NCBI RefSeq assembly: GCF_023983475.1
Contig: NZ_CP092712.1
Span: 1,984,001-2,048,000, forward strand
Origin: Aliivibrio fischeri ATCC 7744 = JCM 18803 = DSM 507
GTDB lineage: Bacteria; Pseudomonadota; Gammaproteobacteria; Enterobacterales; Vibrionaceae
Length of the DNA: 64,000 nucleotides
Reading direction: 5' to 3'
In this document: positions 18,690 through 27,375 of the stretch, one piece after another
Layout of the letters: each line of letters opens with the position of its first letter
Position numbering within the stretch: position 1 is the stretch's first letter
Position numbers and translations under genes: made by a program
The notes under the pieces: model-generated
Told to the model about the DNA's origin: nothing
Databases searched by the model: none
The model's input: the letters and a program-made list of their open reading frames with translations, nothing else

Positions 18690-19460
18690 ATGAAAAAGTT
18701 TGCCCGTGCTGCAGTCTTAATGGTTTTAGTCTTTGGACGACCTCAAGCACAAGCTGCCTCTTTACTTGAACATATAGAGCCAGATTACCAAGAATCCAAT
18801 CAATCTGAGATCGATCACCACCATGTACTTCACAGCTTAAATGGTCTTCTGTCCATTGATAGCTGGAACCATTTCTCGCATCAACCTTACAATGACTTTG
18901 ATATTTTAAGCTCTAAAGCGCATCAAGCTCAGCATGAGTTAGAAAATATCTGTAAGCAAACCGCTCTTATTTCCAATAGCCAGACTCAATTTGCGGGAGT
19001 AAAAAACAACGAGCGAGCAAAAATTAAAATTGAGCAAGAATTAAATGGTCAGGTTAATCAACTGACTGATATCGCAAGAGCGACTGTCGTAGCTGACTCA
19101 ATTCCTGATTTAGTTACCGCATATGAAGCATTAAATAGAGAAACAACGGTTGTTAGTGTTACTAACCGCTTTTCTCAGCCTGCTAAATCTGGGTACAGAG
19201 ACATAAAATTATTGGTTGAACTACCTAAAACAAAACTCATTGCAGAAATACAACTTCATTTAAAAGACATTGCAGATGTTAAGAATGGTGTTGAACATAA
19301 GATTTATGAAGAAATTCAAAGTATGGAGCGTCTTGCTTTTATCGAAGATCGCGAGTTTACAGAATTTGAAGAAGCTCGATTCACTAAGTTAAGAGGTCTT
19401 TCTCAATCTTTATATACCAACGCATGGCAATCTTACCTTCCTATACAAGCTTTTGCATAG
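18690..19460 (+). CDS. relV: RelV-type small alarmone synthetase with signal peptide
   Basis: 256-residue protein with one RelA/SpoT nucleotidyltransferase domain (about 95-235): LTDIARATVV, then SGYRDIKLLVELP and LIAEIQLHL, but no HD hydrolase, TGS or ACT domain. K105, D127, R130, L148 and E186 have exactly the spacing of the residues I recall as essential in V. cholerae RelV (K107, D129, R132, L150, E188). It should make (p)ppGpp from ATP and GTP/GDP. Residues 1-23 look like a Sec signal peptide (basic start, hydrophobic core, AQA-A site), which is odd for an enzyme using cytoplasmic nucleotides. ATG at 18690 has AAAGGAAA upstream; the frame extends to 18630 without support. Confidence 0.85.
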   Translation: MKKFARAAVLMVLVFGRPQAQAASLLEHIEPDYQESNQSEIDHHHVLHSLNGLLSIDSWNHFSHQPYNDFDILSSKAHQAQHELENICKQTALISNSQTQFAGVKNNERAKIKIEQELNGQVNQLTDIARATVVADSIPDLVTAYEALNRETTVVSVTNRFSQPAKSGYRDIKLLVELPKTKLIAEIQLHLKDIADVKNGVEHKIYEEIQSMERLAFIEDREFTEFEEARFTKLRGLSQSLYTNAWQSYLPIQAFA

Positions 19461-19471
19461 AATAAATACTA

Positions 19472-19508
19472 AAAAGAGCAATAGGCTTAACCTTATTGCT
19501 CTTCTTTT
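19472..19508 (+). terminator. relV terminator
   Basis: AAGAGCAATA / TATTGCTCTT stem followed by CTTTTC; immediately after relV. Confidence 0.78.
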
Positions 19509-19528
19509 CATACTCTCTCATCACTTTC

Positions 19529-19618
19529 TTACGCCATTAGTACCAGAGCCCCAAAAAAAGCTAATCCTGAAAAAACAGCAATGGTAGTAATAAGAGCAAA
19601 TTTAAAATCGTGATCCAT
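19529..19618 (-). CDS. 29-residue single-span membrane protein
   Basis: An ATG at 19618 with an excellent AAGGAG five bases upstream opens a 29-codon frame. It encodes a charged N-terminus (MDHDFK) and one hydrophobic helix ending at LVLMA. The strong ribosome site and the topology argue for a real small membrane protein. No homologue is recognised; the role is unknown. It lies convergent to relV, just past its terminator. Confidence 0.55.
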   Translation of the reverse strand: MDHDFKFALITTIAVFSGLAFFGALVLMA

Positions 19619-19814
19619 AACGACTCCTTGTTATTTTTATATACAGACAATTAATAAAAACGATTGCATTATCTGTTTACAAAAAATTAACAGTAATTTG
19701 AAGTATCTTCAAGGAATTGATCTTATTCAATCAGCAAGTTGGTATAAGCATCACAATGTCAGCATAATAGAATAAAATTTGTGGTTTTTATGAAAAGGAA
19801 TTCTAGGAGAAAAC

Positions 19815-20396
19815 ATGAAGCGTTTATCACTATTAGGGCTGTTAATATTAGCTCCCTTACCCTCTCTCGCCCAAATCCATATAACTCCTTCAATTGGCTA
19901 CGCTTCAGGTGGTGAAATTGAAGATACAGAAGGAGAAATATACGATTTAAAAGGGAATACCGCTTATTCATTAGCTATTGAAACGGATTACGATGCAGGC
20001 CGTATCGGTCTATTTTATAGTAATCAGAGCAATGACATTGAAGGTCTTAACCAAACCTCAAACATGCATTACCTTCACTTTCAAAGCGCCCTAGACTACC
20101 AATTAACTAAAAATATCACTTCATTTTTCGGTTTAAGTATTGGTGGTACTTATGCGGATGTTGATTGGATAGATGAAAACATTCGATTTTCAGCTGGTGC
20201 TTTTGGTGGTTTCCAATATCACTTTACTGATAATTTTGCATTACAACTAGAAGGACGCTGGCTAGGTACCTCTGTTGATAGCAACTTTGACAGCAGTTGT
20301 GTTTCTACACCGAATAAAAACTCTTGTACGATTAAATATGAGGGAAGCTGGGTCAATCAATTACAAGCGAATCTAGGACTCAGATTCAGTTTTTAA
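19815..20396 (+). CDS. Outer-membrane beta-barrel protein
   Basis: 193-residue protein with a clear signal peptide (residues 1-19, SLAQ cleavage region), then alternating amphipathic strands and a C-terminal Phe (GLRFSF), the usual signature of an eight-stranded OmpA-like/OprF-like barrel. Two cysteines (CVSTPNKNSC) sit in what should be an external loop and could form a disulfide. TAGGAG before the ATG is a good ribosome site. No operon partner. Function unknown; structural or adhesion roles are typical of this group. Confidence 0.8.
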   Translation: MKRLSLLGLLILAPLPSLAQIHITPSIGYASGGEIEDTEGEIYDLKGNTAYSLAIETDYDAGRIGLFYSNQSNDIEGLNQTSNMHYLHFQSALDYQLTKNITSFFGLSIGGTYADVDWIDENIRFSAGAFGGFQYHFTDNFALQLEGRWLGTSVDSNFDSSCVSTPNKNSCTIKYEGSWVNQLQANLGLRFSF

Positions 20397-20768
20397 TCCC
20401 ACTTTATTTATGAAAAGAAAGGTTAGGCATTTTCAAAAACAATGAAAATGCCTAAATTTACAACACTTAATCATTATTTTATAAATAACACAATTGATTA
20501 TGTAACCTTTATTTAACAATAAATAGCCCCGCACAGCCACACATCATCAATAATCATATCTAAAAAAACCTCATAAATTAGCATAAAACACTATTTGAAA
20601 CATATAAACCTACCTTTTCGTCATGTTGCGTTAACATATATAAATAGGTAATCTGACTTTAATGCTTAGGGAATACATCCAATTTAAGCAAAATCAATTT
20701 GAATTTATTAGAGAATGATACCAATTAAGCTTCAATTCTCAGGGAAAAGTTTTTTAAAGGAGTAATTT
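20397..20768. other. Leader and spacer before NSS transporter
   Basis: 372 bp without a gene. Holds a 12-bp inverted repeat TAGGCATTTTCA / TGAAAATGCCTA at 20424-20454 (possibly the end of the barrel transcript, but without a T-run), and GAGAAT / ATTCTC flanking an ATACCAAT box near 20712-20738. Otherwise AT-rich with nothing recognised. Confidence 0.4.
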
Positions 20769-22235
20769 ATGAAGCGTGAACAATGGGGTTCTCGTGCAGG
20801 ATTTATTCTTGCAGCAGTAGGATCGGCTATCGGTTTGGGTAATATCTGGCGCTTTCCATATATGGCATATGAAAATGGTGGCGGTGCTTTTTTCATTCCT
20901 TATTTATTTGCCATGATCACTGCTGGTATTCCATTTATGATCATGGAATTTGGTATGGGTCATAAATATAGAGGGTCAGCACCACGCACCTTCGCCAAGC
21001 TCAACCAAAAATATGAATGGTTAGGTTGGTTTCAGGTAATGATCGCAGCCGTTATCGCCGTTTATTATGTTGCAGTTATTGGCTGGGCAATCTCTTATTT
21101 CAGCATGTCTTTCTCACAAAGTTGGGGACAAGATACTAATGCTTACTTTTTCAGTGAATATCTACAATTAGGTGACAACTCACCAAGTAAGCTAGGTAGT
21201 ATTCAATGGCATATCGCTATACCTATGCTTCTTGCTTGGGCAATTACTTTTGCAGCCATTTTTGGCGGTGTAAAAAGCGGTATTGAACGAGCAAGTAAAA
21301 TTATGATGCCTCTACTGTTTATCATGGTTATTGCTCTTATTGGTCGTATGGTTTTCTTACCTGGCGCATTGGATGGCCTGAACTACTTATTCCAGCCAGA
21401 TTTTAGCAAAATTACAGATCCAAAAGTTTGGTCTGCGGCATACGGACAAATCTTCTTTACCCTAAGTGTAGGCTTCGCCATTATGCTTGCTTATTCAAGC
21501 TATCTTCCTGAAAAATCAGATGTTAATAACAACGCCTTTATGACGGTACTAATTAACTGTGGCTTTTCTATTATTGCAGGTATTCTTATCTTCTCTGTTC
21601 TTGGTTACATGGCTCAAGAACAAGGAAAGCCATTAACTGAAGTCGTTAGTGCAGGCGTTGGTTTGGCATTTGTTACTATTCCTGCTGCAATTAACTTACT
21701 GCCAATACCTTATATTTTAGGTCCATTATTCTTCTTAGCACTTGTTGTGGCAGGTTTAAGCTCTCACATCTCTATTATTGAAGCCGTTACCTCTGCATTT
21801 ATCGACAAGCTAAATTGGTCACGTAGAAAAGCGGCTTCTGTTGTTTGTGGTTCTGGTTTAATTATTTCAATGGCATTTGCAACAAATGGCGGTCTACTGC
21901 TGTTGGATCTAGTTGATTATTTCATTAACAACATCGCTCTACTTGCAAGCTGCTTGATTGAACTACTTATTATGGGTTGGCTAGTAAAACTTGCAGATAT
22001 TCGCTCACACGTAAATGCTGTATCAGAATTTACAGTTGGTAAATGGTTTGAAATTTGCCTACGATTCGTAAGCCCTGCTTTCTTAGTCGTTATCCTAGGC
22101 ACCAACATTATTAATACGCTAACTGATGGTTATGGTGGTTACGCACAATCAGATTTACTGCTACTAGGCTGGGGCTTAATTGCAGCAATGCTAGTTGTCG
22201 GTATTATTATTAATAAATCAAGCAAGGAGGCTTAA
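20769..22235 (+). CDS. Sodium-dependent NSS-family transporter
   Basis: 488-residue neurotransmitter:sodium symporter with about twelve membrane helices. The helix-1 signature GSAIGLGNIWRFPY (residues 17-30) holds the Na+ and substrate-binding backbone. Family members take up amino acids such as alanine, methionine or tryptophan. The stop is followed one base later by a 31-residue MetS-like subunit with AAGGAGG overlapping the 3' end, so the pair is one operon, as in MetPS-type importers. Substrate likely an amino acid, not proven. AAAGGAG precedes the ATG. Confidence 0.92.
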   Translation: MKREQWGSRAGFILAAVGSAIGLGNIWRFPYMAYENGGGAFFIPYLFAMITAGIPFMIMEFGMGHKYRGSAPRTFAKLNQKYEWLGWFQVMIAAVIAVYYVAVIGWAISYFSMSFSQSWGQDTNAYFFSEYLQLGDNSPSKLGSIQWHIAIPMLLAWAITFAAIFGGVKSGIERASKIMMPLLFIMVIALIGRMVFLPGALDGLNYLFQPDFSKITDPKVWSAAYGQIFFTLSVGFAIMLAYSSYLPEKSDVNNNAFMTVLINCGFSIIAGILIFSVLGYMAQEQGKPLTEVVSAGVGLAFVTIPAAINLLPIPYILGPLFFLALVVAGLSSHISIIEAVTSAFIDKLNWSRRKAASVVCGSGLIISMAFATNGGLLLLDLVDYFINNIALLASCLIELLIMGWLVKLADIRSHVNAVSEFTVGKWFEICLRFVSPAFLVVILGTNIINTLTDGYGGYAQSDLLLLGWGLIAAMLVVGIIINKSSKEA

Positions 22236-22236
22236 T

Positions 22237-22332
22237 ATGGAAACGGGTGCAATCATTATGATGATTATTGGTTTAGGGATTACTTGGGGGGGCGCAGCCT
22301 TCTGTATTCGTAAAGCAATGAACGGTAACTAG
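22237..22332 (+). CDS. metS: MetS-like NSS transporter small subunit
   Basis: 31 residues with one hydrophobic helix and a basic tail (CIRKAMNGN), matching the MetS-type small subunit that accompanies NSS transporters for methionine/alanine. AAGGAGG lies six bases before the ATG and just inside the upstream gene, giving tight coupling. The TAG stop is the first TAG of a tandem heptamer repeat that follows. Confidence 0.82.
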   Translation: METGAIIMMIIGLGITWGGAAFCIRKAMNGN

Positions 22333-22391
22333 AAACTAGAAGCTAGAAGCTAGAAACTAGAAACTAGAAACTAGAAACTAGAAACTAGAAA
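22329..22391. repeat. Tandem heptamer repeat, 9 units of CTAGAAR
   Basis: Nine perfect 7-bp units CTAGAAA or CTAGAAG (units 2 and 3 have G at the end), head to tail, 63 bp. It begins in the last codon of metS and supplies its stop codon. It lies between metS and the operon terminator. Confidence 0.95.
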
Positions 22392-22402
22392 ATGCTAACC
22401 TT

Positions 22403-22431
22403 AAAGCAGATCTTCGGATCTGCTTTTTTAT
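22403..22431 (+). terminator. Terminator of NSS transporter operon
   Basis: AAAGCAGATC-TTCG-GATCTGCTTT hairpin with a UUCG tetraloop and a T-run; 11 bp past the heptamer array. Confidence 0.92.
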
Positions 22432-22455
22432 ACTGCTCTGATAATGGATTAAATC

Positions 22456-23085
22456 ATGAATACACTCTACTCTTTTCGACGTTGCCCTTATGCCATGCGC
22501 GCACGGCTTGGCATAGTTCAATCAAACAAAACCGTGCATCTTCGAGAAATTATATTAAAAAACAAACCTGAATCTATGCTTCAAGCCTCACCTAAAGGCA
22601 CTGTACCTGTTTTAATTAATAATAAGGGTAAAGTTATTGATGAGAGCTTAGATATTATGAAATGGGCGTTAGAAGGCTCTGAGCTATTGCAATCAACAAC
22701 AAGCGAGATGTTTCAATTGATTCGAGAGAACGATGATATTTTCAAAAGTTGGTTAGATAAATATAAGTACGCTGATCGCTACCCTGAATATTCTGAAATT
22801 TACTACCGAGAACAAGGTGAGCTGTTTTTAAATAAATTAGAACAAAGACTAACGACTTCACCGATGCTTTTCTCTAAACAATACAGCTTTGCAGATTTAG
22901 CGATTCTTCCATTTATTCGTCAATTTGCTTTTGTTGATATTCATTGGTTTCGCCAAAGTAAATACAAAAATTTACAGCGTTGGTTATTTGAGTTTATAGA
23001 ATCAGAGCTGTTTAATTCAATAATGAATAAATACCCTGCATGGTTAGATTCACACCAAGAATTTATCTTCCCAGAACAAAAATAA
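22456..23085 (+). CDS. Glutathione S-transferase family protein
   Basis: 209-residue protein with a thioredoxin-fold N-terminal domain (residues 1-75, glutaredoxin-like CPYAMRAR, and GTVPVLIN with the cis-Pro typical of GSTs, then ESLDIMKW) and a helical C-terminal domain (about 85-200). Likely uses glutathione in a detoxification or thiol-exchange reaction; substrate unknown. A single gene with a terminator shared with convergent ptsG. Confidence 0.85.
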   Translation: MNTLYSFRRCPYAMRARLGIVQSNKTVHLREIILKNKPESMLQASPKGTVPVLINNKGKVIDESLDIMKWALEGSELLQSTTSEMFQLIRENDDIFKSWLDKYKYADRYPEYSEIYYREQGELFLNKLEQRLTTSPMLFSKQYSFADLAILPFIRQFAFVDIHWFRQSKYKNLQRWLFEFIESELFNSIMNKYPAWLDSHQEFIFPEQK

Positions 23086-23118
23086 AAAAAGGAGACCAAT
23101 TGGCCTCCTTTTTATTCT
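23085..23118. terminator. Bidirectional terminator GST / ptsG
   Basis: AAAAAAGGAG-x-CC / GG-x-CTCCTTTTT stem with one mismatch, between convergent genes, A-rich left and T-rich right. Confidence 0.82.
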
Positions 23119-23130
23119 TTCAATGATGAA

Positions 23131-24558
23131 TTAGTTGTTGCTAATCCACTCATTCATGTCTGTTTTAAGGTTATCAGACTTAGTACCGAAGATAGCTTGT
23201 ACACCAGAACCAGCCACAACAACACCAGCAGCGCCAAGTTGTTTTAGTTTATCTTGGTTTACAGCTTCAACATTCGCTACAGAAACACGTAGACGAGTGA
23301 TACAAGCATCAAGGTTAGTGATGTTCTCTTTACCACCGAATGCAGCAACTAGTTCACCAGCTAGTTCAGAACCAGTTACTTTAGTAGCAGTATCATCTTC
23401 ATCTTCACGACCAGGTGTTTTTAGATTCATTGCTTTGATTACAGCGCGGAATACTACGTAGTAAACAACAGCGTAAACAAGACCAAGACCAACAAGAAGA
23501 AGCATATTCTCAGCACGTGGAGATTGAACAACGAAGTCAATGAAACCATTTGAGAATGTGTGACCGTGAACGATACCTAATGCGTTAGTTAGCATGTATG
23601 CAACACCAGCTAATACAGCGTGGATAGCGTACAGTACAGGAGCAACGAATAGGAATGCGAATTCGATTGGTTCAGTAATACCTGTTAGGAATGAAGTTAA
23701 CGCAGCAGATGCCATGATACCCATTACTTTAGCGCGGTTTTCAGGTTTTGCTGAGTGTGCAATTGCGATTGCAGCAGCAGGAAGACCGAACATTTTGAAT
23801 AAGTAACCACCAGCTAGTTGACCGAAGCCGTTACCTGCAGCACGAGATGCATCATCAGCAGTTAGGAAACAAGTCATGATACCATTTACGTGTTCACCAG
23901 CATTGTTCACACAAGAACCAGCTTCGTAGAAGAACGGTACGTTCCAGATATGGTGTAGACCAAAAGGAATTAGAGAACGTTCAATAACACCGTAGATACC
24001 GAATGCAGCTACTGGGTTTTGATGTGCAGCCCAGTCAGAGAATGCTGCAATAGCACCACCGATTGGAGGCCATACAACTGATAGGATAAGACCTAGAGCG
24101 ATAGATGCAAAACCAGTTACGATTGGCACAGCACGCTTACCAGCGAAGAAACCTAGGTATTCAGGAAGTTGAATACGGTAGAACTTGTTGAATGCCCAAC
24201 CAGCAACACCACCAGCTAAGATACCACCAAGAACACCAGTCTCAATGCCATCAACACCCATTACAGTTGCCATTACTTTTAATGTAGCAACCATGATGCC
24301 ATAACCAACAACAGCAGCTAGACCAGCAACGCCATCATTGTTTGTAAAACCAAGTGCAGTACCAACAGCAAATAGCAGAGCCATTTGACCGAATACTGAA
24401 CCACCAGCTTGTTCCATTAAGTGAGAAACCACTTCTGGAAGGAAACTAAAGTTGGCTGCACCAACCCCTAAAAGAATACCAGCAACAGGAAGAACTGATA
24501 CAGGCAGCATTAGCGCCTTACCGACTTTCTGTAGACTAGCAAAAAGGTGTTTAAACAT
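23131..24558 (-). CDS. ptsG: PTS glucose-specific transporter IICB
   Basis: 475-residue glucose permease of the phosphotransferase system: IIC domain (about 1-380, ten or so helices, [11 protein letters not shown]) and a C-terminal IIB domain with phosphorylated C419 in CITRLRV. It relies on a separate IIA-Glc. Located after tatD as in E. coli and other gammaproteobacteria, but with its own 390-bp leader region and a terminator between. A perfect LacI-family type palindrome lies about 340 bp upstream, so transcriptional repression by a sugar regulator is possible. Distinguished from MalX by context. Confidence 0.94.
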   Translation of the reverse strand: MFKHLFASLQKVGKALMLPVSVLPVAGILLGVGAANFSFLPEVVSHLMEQAGGSVFGQMALLFAVGTALGFTNNDGVAGLAAVVGYGIMVATLKVMATVMGVDGIETGVLGGILAGGVAGWAFNKFYRIQLPEYLGFFAGKRAVPIVTGFASIALGLILSVVWPPIGGAIAAFSDWAAHQNPVAAFGIYGVIERSLIPFGLHHIWNVPFFYEAGSCVNNAGEHVNGIMTCFLTADDASRAAGNGFGQLAGGYLFKMFGLPAAAIAIAHSAKPENRAKVMGIMASAALTSFLTGITEPIEFAFLFVAPVLYAIHAVLAGVAYMLTNALGIVHGHTFSNGFIDFVVQSPRAENMLLLVGLGLVYAVVYYVVFRAVIKAMNLKTPGREDEDDTATKVTGSELAGELVAAFGGKENITNLDACITRLRVSVANVEAVNQDKLKQLGAAGVVVAGSGVQAIFGTKSDNLKTDMNEWISNN

Positions 24559-24952
24559 GTTTTGCTCCTAATATTTATAACTACAATTTGGATTTAATTA
24601 TCTACTTATTAATTACGGCAATATCCCCCTTGCCTTTGATGCAATTAATAAATTGTAAATAATCGTATCTCAAATCAAACTGCGCTAAATATAGACCTAT
24701 GCAAAACCAGTTTCTAGCATGTTTTCATTTATTGTTTTAAAACCCTGCAGTGATCACAAAAGCAAGGCTTAGAAATTTCTTCCAGAAAAAACAAATTTAA
24801 ACTCAAGATGTTGATTTAAAAGACATTATGTTGAAAAAATCAAAAACTGAAATGTTATTTTTAGCAACAAAAATAGATAGTACAAATATAATACAAACGT
24901 AAACGTTTACGTATCGTGATCGGTATAAAAAACAGGGTTAAATCCGTAAAAC
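24559..24952. promoter_or_regulatory. ptsG leader and control region
   Basis: 394 bp without a gene, AT-rich, upstream of ptsG on the minus strand. On the minus strand a TTTACG - 15 bp - TACTAT promoter-like pair overlaps the palindrome at 24897-24912. The length suggests a long 5' UTR. No defined riboswitch or small-RNA structure is recognised. Confidence 0.45.
24897..24912. promoter_or_regulatory. LacI/PurR-type operator upstream of ptsG
   Basis: Perfect 16-bp palindrome ACGTAAACGTTTACGT. It differs at one base per half-site from the PurR-type ACGCAAACGTTTGCGT and by half-site shape from the MalI operators (GGTAAAACG). A LacI-family protein is the likely ligand; which one is open. Confidence 0.6.
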
Positions 24953-24983
24953 AAAAAAAAAGGAGACCTAAGCCTCCTTTATC
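24953..24983 (-). terminator. Terminator of the fab-tatD block
   Basis: On the minus strand TAAAGGAG / CTCCTTTTTTTTT follows the tatD stop. It separates the yceD-to-tatD operon from ptsG. Confidence 0.78.
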
Positions 24984-25007
24984 GATTACTTTACAACCAA
25001 TATCTAA

Positions 25008-25778
25008 TTATTTGTTCAAAAAAAGATTTTTGAAATTAGTGGTGGTAGTTTGTGCTACTTCTTCGACACTTTTCCCTTTAAGTAAGGCAATATATGCTGC
25101 CACTTCTTTCACGTATGCAGGTTGATTTTCCTTTCCGCGAAAAGGTACAGGAGCTAAATAAGGAGAGTCTGTTTCAACTAATAAACGCTCAAGAGGAAGA
25201 CGACGAACCACATCTTTCAGCTCGGATGCTTTATTAAAAGTAACAATCCCTGAAATTGAAATGTAAAAACCAAGTTCCATCGCAGCTTCAGCAAAAGCCC
25301 AATCTTCAGTAAAGCAGTGAATCACCCCACCACATTTATCTGCTTTACCATTTTTTAGAATGGCTAGAGTGTCTTCTCTTGCTTGTCTAGTATGAATAAT
25401 TAGAGGCTTATTATACTCAACAGCAACCTCAACTTGTTGCTCAAATAGCTCTCTCTGACGCGGCGCACTTTCTGGTTGATAAAAATAATCTAGCCCCGTT
25501 TCACCAATGGCTATCACACGTTCATGTGCTGCGTATTGACGAAAAAGTGATAAATCAAATGCAGAATCCACATCCAATGGATGAATACCACAAGATGCAT
25601 GAACTTCTGGGTGTTCTGCTATCATGTTCATCATATTTGGAAAGTCATCTAAGGTAACACCTACAGTTAAAAACTGCTCGACTCCTTGTTTCTTCGCTTT
25701 ATCAAGTACATCAGCAACATTTACGTGTAAGTCATCATAATTTAATTTATCTAAATGACAGTGTGAATCAATTAACAC
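25008..25778 (-). CDS. ycfH: TatD-family metal-dependent hydrolase (YcfH)
   Basis: 256-residue TIM-barrel hydrolase of the TatD/YcfH group. Metal-binding residues are visible as DSHCHLD (residues 4-10), the Glu of GETGLDY (about 93), IIHTRQ, the His of IHCFTE and the Asp of ETDSPYLAP. Family members have Mg-dependent nuclease activity; the physiological role is uncertain. It overlaps holB by 11 bp, so the two are co-translated. The position after tmk-holB is the classical ycfH position. Confidence 0.92.
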   Translation of the reverse strand: MLIDSHCHLDKLNYDDLHVNVADVLDKAKKQGVEQFLTVGVTLDDFPNMMNMIAEHPEVHASCGIHPLDVDSAFDLSLFRQYAAHERVIAIGETGLDYFYQPESAPRQRELFEQQVEVAVEYNKPLIIHTRQAREDTLAILKNGKADKCGGVIHCFTEDWAFAEAAMELGFYISISGIVTFNKASELKDVVRRLPLERLLVETDSPYLAPVPFRGKENQPAYVKEVAAYIALLKGKSVEEVAQTTTTNFKNLFLNK

Positions 25779-26751
25779 TCAACTCTCCAGTAAACTCAAA
25801 CATCCATTGAGTTAGTAGTAATTCTTTATTTAAACCAGGGAAACTATCCAATTGCTCTTGTAACGAATTCAGTGCAATGTATTGCTTATAGACCACATTA
25901 CTCGATAATGTTTTCGCTAAGCTTTCTATGAGCTTTATTTCGTCACAATGAACCCAAGGCTGCATTACTCCCATCTGTCTCTTCTGAATATCAGCAAGTA
26001 AGTAACTTAGCCAAGTTAAGCCTTCACTTTCAAGTTTTAGAACAGTTTTAACTACATCAGCAGTCTGGCAAAAATCACTTTTCACACAGGATTCAAAGTC
26101 TGAAAGTAGCTGTTTATGTAATGCTTGTTTCTTATCTTGATAAAAGCTTTTCACTGCTAATGGGAGTGAGTCATTCAAAGCAATAGACTGCATTGATACT
26201 GAAAGGTTTTCAGTTTCTCTAAGCCAGATTGTGATAGATTCAGCATCAATTTTCGATTGATGCCATACCTGACAACGACTACGTATTGTTGGTAATAACT
26301 GATGAGGAGAATCGGCCAACAATACAAATTGACAATTTTTCGGTGGTGCTTCTAATGTCTTAAGTAATGCATTAGCTGCAGATTCTGTCATTTTTTCTGC
26401 AGGATCAATGATGATCACACGCTTAGCGTTGAATTGTGAGGACTCTAAAGCCCATGAATTACATTGGCGTATTTGTTCCACTGAAATAGACTTACCTTCA
26501 GTTTCTGGCTTTATCCAATGCAGATCAGGGTGTGTTTGTGATTTAATTAACTCGCAACTATGACAAAAACCACAAGGTTCAATACCTTGCGTTAAACACA
26601 ATAGCGTATCAGCAAAATACTGAACTAATGCTTCTCGTCCTGCCCCTACAGGCATGGCACACAATATGGCATGAGGAAGTCGATCTGCCTGAATCAACTG
26701 CTGCCATTGTTGCCACAAACTTTCCTGCCATGGATAAAGTTTAGTTGCCAT
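25768..26751 (-). CDS. holB: DNA polymerase III delta-prime subunit
   Basis: 327-residue clamp-loader subunit. The AAA+ fold holds a zinc module (C50...CGFCHSC about residues 60-65) and the SRC sensor-1 type motif (about 155). The P-loop is degenerate ([11 protein letters not shown], no GK[ST]), as expected for delta-prime, which does not hydrolyse ATP. It overlaps tmk by 11 bp and tatD by 11 bp: a tightly coupled trio. C-terminal half diverges as usual for the family. Confidence 0.93.
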   Translation of the reverse strand: MATKLYPWQESLWQQWQQLIQADRLPHAILCAMPVGAGREALVQYFADTLLCLTQGIEPCGFCHSCELIKSQTHPDLHWIKPETEGKSISVEQIRQCNSWALESSQFNAKRVIIIDPAEKMTESAANALLKTLEAPPKNCQFVLLADSPHQLLPTIRSRCQVWHQSKIDAESITIWLRETENLSVSMQSIALNDSLPLAVKSFYQDKKQALHKQLLSDFESCVKSDFCQTADVVKTVLKLESEGLTWLSYLLADIQKRQMGVMQPWVHCDEIKLIESLAKTLSSNVVYKQYIALNSLQEQLDSFPGLNKELLLTQWMFEFTGELSVN

Positions 26752-27373
26752 TCTTAACTAGCCAAGCTTCTAAAGCGGTAATAATTGAATTTGTCACGGT
26801 TTCTAAATCTTGTCCCGCATCAATAGTAATAATACTTTCATCACTATTTGCAAATTCTAAATAACGTTCACGACTTCTTTCAAAAAAATCTAGTTTCATT
26901 TGTTCAATTCTATCAAGCTCACCGCGAGCAGATGCTCTCTGTAAACCTAGTTTAGGGTCAATATCCATGTAAATAGTTAAATCAGGCTTAAAATCACCTA
27001 ATACTGTATTTCTCATGGTCATCATTAACTCACGATCAAATCCACGACCACCACCTTGGTATGCTTGTGAAGATAAATCATGACGATCACCAACAACCCA
27101 TTCTCCTCTTGCAAGAGCAGGCTTAATCACGTTACCTACTAACTGAGCACGTGCAGCATAAAGAAGAAGCAATTCAGCCATATCCGTTAGTGGCTCATCA
27201 GGATGACCTTGTTTAACCAGTTCACGCATTTTCTCAGCAAGAGGGGTTCCTCCTGGCTCACGCGTTGTAACTGGTGACGTAATACCGTGTTTTGCCAATG
27301 TAGCTAGTACGTTCTTAATTGCTGTACTTTTACCTGCGCCTTCTAGGCCTTCGATTACAATAAATTTAGACAT
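26741..27373 (-). CDS. tmk: Thymidylate kinase
   Basis: 210-residue dTMP kinase supplying dTDP. P-loop [10 protein letters not shown] at residues 8-17, the [12 protein letters not shown] segment (about 96-107) with the DR(Y/H) base-binding signature, and the lid region [11 protein letters not shown] typical of the E. coli-type (Arg in the lid). It starts two bases downstream of the mltG stop codon and overlaps holB, linking nucleotide supply with the replisome gene. Confidence 0.96.
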   Translation of the reverse strand: MSKFIVIEGLEGAGKSTAIKNVLATLAKHGITSPVTTREPGGTPLAEKMRELVKQGHPDEPLTDMAELLLLYAARAQLVGNVIKPALARGEWVVGDRHDLSSQAYQGGGRGFDRELMMTMRNTVLGDFKPDLTIYMDIDPKLGLQRASARGELDRIEQMKLDFFERSRERYLEFANSDESIITIDAGQDLETVTNSIITALEAWLVKNGN

Positions 27374-27375
27374 GA

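Noticed and set aside
22329-22391. Heptamer array as a CRISPR or integron attC site
   Set aside because: Units are contiguous without spacers and only 7 bp, and there are no cas or integrase genes.
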